Source: JACDAL01 sp035646635
GTDB lineage: Bacteria > Actinomycetota > CADDZG01 > WHSQ01
DNA length: 16,635 nucleotides
Assembly (NCBI GenBank): GCA_035646635.1
Contig: DASRPA010000190.1
Span: 1-16,635 of the forward strand
Direction: 5' to 3'
Shown: piece after piece, positions 15,110-16,635 of the stretch
Layout: every line of letters begins with the position of its first letter
Position numbering within the stretch: position 1 is the stretch's first letter
Translations under genes and position numbers: made by a program
Notes under the pieces: generated by a model
Told to the model about the DNA's origin: nothing
The model's database searches: none
The model's input: the letters and a program-made list of their open reading frames with translations, nothing else

Positions 15110-15502
15110 ATGAGCCCACTGAGAGACGAGCGCGGAGTGATCATCGACTGGCTGGCCCGGACCGTCCTGTTCCTGGCGCTGTTGGGTCTGGTGCTGTTCG
15201 ACGGTACCTCGGCGGCGGTCAACTACCTCGGCCTTCAAGGCGTGGTGGACGAAACTGCGGCGGTCGTCTCCGCCGACCTCACCGGCAGCAGCCGCCCCAC
15301 CGAGACCCAGATCGCCGAGGAAGCCGCGGCGCTGGCCGAAGAGCACGGCGCTCGCCTGGTGAAGGCGGAAATGGATTCCCAAGGGGTGGTACTCATCAAA
15401 ATGAGGCGAAACGCCACGACGCTGTTCCTGGGACGGATCTCGGCCGCCAAGAAGTGGACGCGGGCGACTGCCGTTGCCCATTTCGACACCAACACTCCCT
15501 GA
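15110..15502 (+). CDS. Small TadE-like single-pass membrane protein
   Basis: A 130-aa protein starting MSPLRDERGVIIDW. The DERG motif followed directly by one hydrophobic helix (about 12-31, LARTVLFLALLGLVLF) is the layout of TadE/TadG-like pseudopilin proteins. The rest is an external region of about 95 residues with an Ala/Glu-rich helix (ETQIAEEAAALAEEHGARLVKAE) and a short beta-rich end (VVLIKMRRNATTLFLGRI). ATG 15110 has AGGGA a few nt upstream. It lies 39 nt after murJ and 92 nt before the kinase, all on the same strand. Assignment to the Tad family is by pattern only; it could be an unrelated small membrane protein conserved with the murJ cluster. Confidence 0.7.
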   Translation: MSPLRDERGVIIDWLARTVLFLALLGLVLFDGTSAAVNYLGLQGVVDETAAVVSADLTGSSRPTETQIAEEAAALAEEHGARLVKAEMDSQGVVLIKMRRNATTLFLGRISAAKKWTRATAVAHFDTNTP

Positions 15503-15582
15503 CCAGGCCATGAGCGGCCCACCCACATCGTTTCTGGGACGGCGCGCCTGCGATCAGGTGTCCCGTACCACCTCGAGCTGAC

Positions 15583-15588
15583 TAGGCT
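15583..15588 (+). promoter_or_regulatory. Candidate -10 box of the kinase gene, leaderless
   Basis: TAGGCT (TANNNT) is followed by six nt and then the kinase ATG, with no ribosome-binding site in between. This is the same geometry as the padR start at 179-191. It suggests the kinase has its own leaderless promoter rather than depending only on read-through from murJ. Confidence 0.35.
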
Positions 15589-15594
15589 CTTGAC

Positions 15595-16635
15595 ATGTCG
15601 TCTCAGGCTGCCCTACTCGCGGACCGCTATCTGCTCGAGTCCCGGATCGCCGCCGGGGGCATGGCCACGGTGTGGCTGGCTCGGGACGAGGTGCTGGCGC
15701 GTCCGGTAGCGGTGAAGTTGCTGCATCCGCATCTCGCCCGAGGGCCATCGTTCCTCCAGCGCTTCAAGCAGGAGGCGATTGCCGCGGCGCGGCTCTCGCA
15801 CCCCCGCATCGTCTCGATCTTCGACACCGGGACGGCGAGCTCCCCCGACGAGGAGTCGGCGCGACCCTTCATCGTGATGGAGTACTGCAGTGGAGGCACG
15901 CTGGCGTCCTTGCTGGCGGTCGAGGGGCCGCTGGAGCCGGATCGAGCAGTCGCCGTCGCCTCAGACATTTGCGACGCCCTGGGTCACGCCCATCGCTTTG
16001 GGATCGTCCATCGCGATGTCAAGCCGGCCAACATCCTGTTGACGGGCGAGCGCGAGCTCAAGGTAGCGGACTTCGGGATCGCCAAGGCGGCATTCGACAC
16101 CACCGATCTCACCCGGACGGGCTCGATTCTCGGTTCGGTCGCCTACATCTCGCCGGAGCAGATCGAGGGGGCCGAGCCCGATCAGCGCTCGGATATCTAT
16201 GCCATGGGGGTCTTGCTGTACGAGCTGCTGGCGGGGCGCCCACCGTTCGCCGGCGAGAGCCACCTGGGGGTGGCGATGGCTCACGTTCACGAGGAGCCTC
16301 CGTCGCTGCGCGGTTTTCGGGCTCAGATTCCTCGCCGAACAGAGCAGGTCGTGATGAAGGCTCTGTCCAAGGACCCCGACGACCGCTTTTCCTCCGCCGA
16401 CGACATGCGGCTCGCCTTGGGCGCGGGCTCGAGCGCAACGACGTCCTTCTCTCACCCGGCCCCGCCTCCAACCCCCACCGGGGTGCGCCCTCGTGACGAC
16501 GCCGGGCGTCCCCGGAGGCTGCGGGCGAGTCGGGGCCTTGCGGGGCATCGAAGATCCGGGGCAGCACCAGCCCCAGCAGGATCGCCGCGGCGACCACCAC
16601 GAAGATCGGCACGAGGTTTCGAGTCTGGCTGGCGG
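15595..16635 (+). CDS. Hanks-type Ser/Thr protein kinase, partial
   Basis: A PknB-family kinase open to the window end (347 codons without a stop). The catalytic domain spans about 11-275: Gly-loop AAGGMATVWLA (19-29), Lys41 in VAVKLL, Glu60, HRDVKPAN (139-146), DFG (159-161), a Thr-rich activation loop (TTDLTRTGS, 169-177), SPEQ (186-189) and SDIYAMG (199-205). Every catalytic residue is present. A Pro/Thr/Ser juxtamembrane linker begins at about 276. In this family a membrane helix and external sensor usually follow. Here, after about 16,497 (residue 301), plus-strand codons turn A-ending and Arg-rich and look non-coding, so the true C-terminus is not represented in order. It sits downstream of murJ and the TadE-like gene. 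Cell-wall control is inferred from family and context. Confidence 0.88.
   Translation, partial: MSSQAALLADRYLLESRIAAGGMATVWLARDEVLARPVAVKLLHPHLARGPSFLQRFKQEAIAAARLSHPRIVSIFDTGTASSPDEESARPFIVMEYCSGGTLASLLAVEGPLEPDRAVAVASDICDALGHAHRFGIVHRDVKPANILLTGERELKVADFGIAKAAFDTTDLTRTGSILGSVAYISPEQIEGAEPDQRSDIYAMGVLLYELLAGRPPFAGESHLGVAMAHVHEEPPSLRGFRAQIPRRTEQVVMKALSKDPDDRFSSADDMRLALGAGSSATTSFSHPAPPPTPTGVRPRDDAGRPRRLRASRGLAGHRRSGAAPAPAGSPRRPPRRSARGFESGWR
16498..16510. repeat. Short palindrome at the strand-switch point
   Basis: GACGC (16498-16502) and GCGTC (16506-16510) flank a 3-nt CGG spacer exactly where coding character changes from the plus to the minus strand. Short inverted microhomology like this is where fold-back chimeras or small inversions form. 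Confidence 0.4.
16508..16635 (-). other. Antisense segment coding for a membrane helix
   Basis: Read on the minus strand, 16633-16508 gives a continuous frame with strongly GC-ending codons: a polar/basic run SQTRNL, a clear membrane helix (PIFVVVAAAILLGLVLP) and a Pro/Ala/Asp-rich stretch ending SPAASGDA. The layout (basic side, helix, Pro-rich exterior) is what the kinase should have after its linker. Past 16508 the minus frame is only the shadow of the kinase. It is either an inverted piece of the kinase gene or the end of a different minus-strand gene. Confidence 0.5.

Noticed and set aside
14062..15513. 483-aa plus-strand open frame over murJ and the TadE-like gene
   Set aside because: Arg-rich composition and position inside murJ mark it as an overlapping shadow frame.
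15672..16496. 274-aa plus-strand open frame inside the kinase
   Set aside because: Low-complexity Gly/Arg/Ala translation; the kinase frame with all catalytic motifs covers the same bases.
1..16635. CRISPR array, tRNA/rRNA genes, insertion sequences or phage genes
   Set aside because: No regularly spaced repeats, cloverleaf-like or rRNA sequence, transposase or integrase motifs were found on either strand by reading; a dedicated tRNA or IS search was not possible here.

Overview
The window is high-GC, densely packed chromosomal DNA from an actinobacterium. The evidence is the GC-rich third codon positions, frequent GTG and TTG starts, a bacterial/actinobacterial-type inositol-1-phosphate synthase, and the gene set padR - ino1 - MFS - cca - (DUF6049) - murJ - Ser/Thr kinase. 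That order resembles the Streptomyces ino1/cca/murJ neighbourhood and the mycobacterial pcnA/Rv3909/Rv3910 neighbourhood. An orphan type IV pilus retraction ATPase and a KGG-repeat stress protein suggest a less-studied actinobacterial lineage rather than a streptomycete or mycobacterium. That placement is inference.

Layout. 1-190: leader with a C10 tract, a nested inverted repeat and two perfect 10-bp palindromes (CGATATATCG) in front of padR. 191-3309 (+): padR, ino1 and an MFS transporter, probably one transcript. 3370-4785 (-): CCA-adding enzyme (cca), convergent with the MFS gene; a compound inverted repeat lies between the two stops. 4860-9635 (+): a four-gene ABC importer operon of the BMP/nucleoside type (lipoprotein, double ATPase, two permeases), with every junction a 4-nt stop/start overlap (TTGA, GTGA, ATGA). 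9651-9699: a large nested hairpin between convergent stops. 9709-10818 (-): pilT. 10988-11179 (+): a 63-aa KGG-repeat stress protein behind a sigma-B/sigma-F-like promoter. 11316-15070 (+): a secreted, membrane-anchored DUF6049 protein overlapping murJ (lipid II flippase). 15110-15502 (+): a small TadE-like protein. 15595-window end (+): a Hanks-type Ser/Thr kinase that stays open to the edge.

Functional picture. The right half belongs to the conserved cell-envelope cluster (DUF6049, MurJ, PASTA/PknB-like kinase family). The left half makes inositol phosphate, the precursor of phosphatidylinositol and mycothiol, under a likely autoregulating PadR repressor. The importer operon, pilT and the stress gene sit where cca is normally close to DUF6049, so they look like a lineage-specific insertion.

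The points most worth a second look are the sigma-B-type promoter of the KGG gene, the tandem PadR operators, the composite inverted repeats at gene ends, and the last ~130 bp. In that last stretch the kinase frame loses coding character, while the opposite strand encodes what looks like the kinase's own juxtamembrane and transmembrane segment. This suggests a local inversion or a fold-back assembly chimera. No tRNA, rRNA, CRISPR array or recognisable insertion sequence was seen. No stretch longer than 300 bp lacks a gene.
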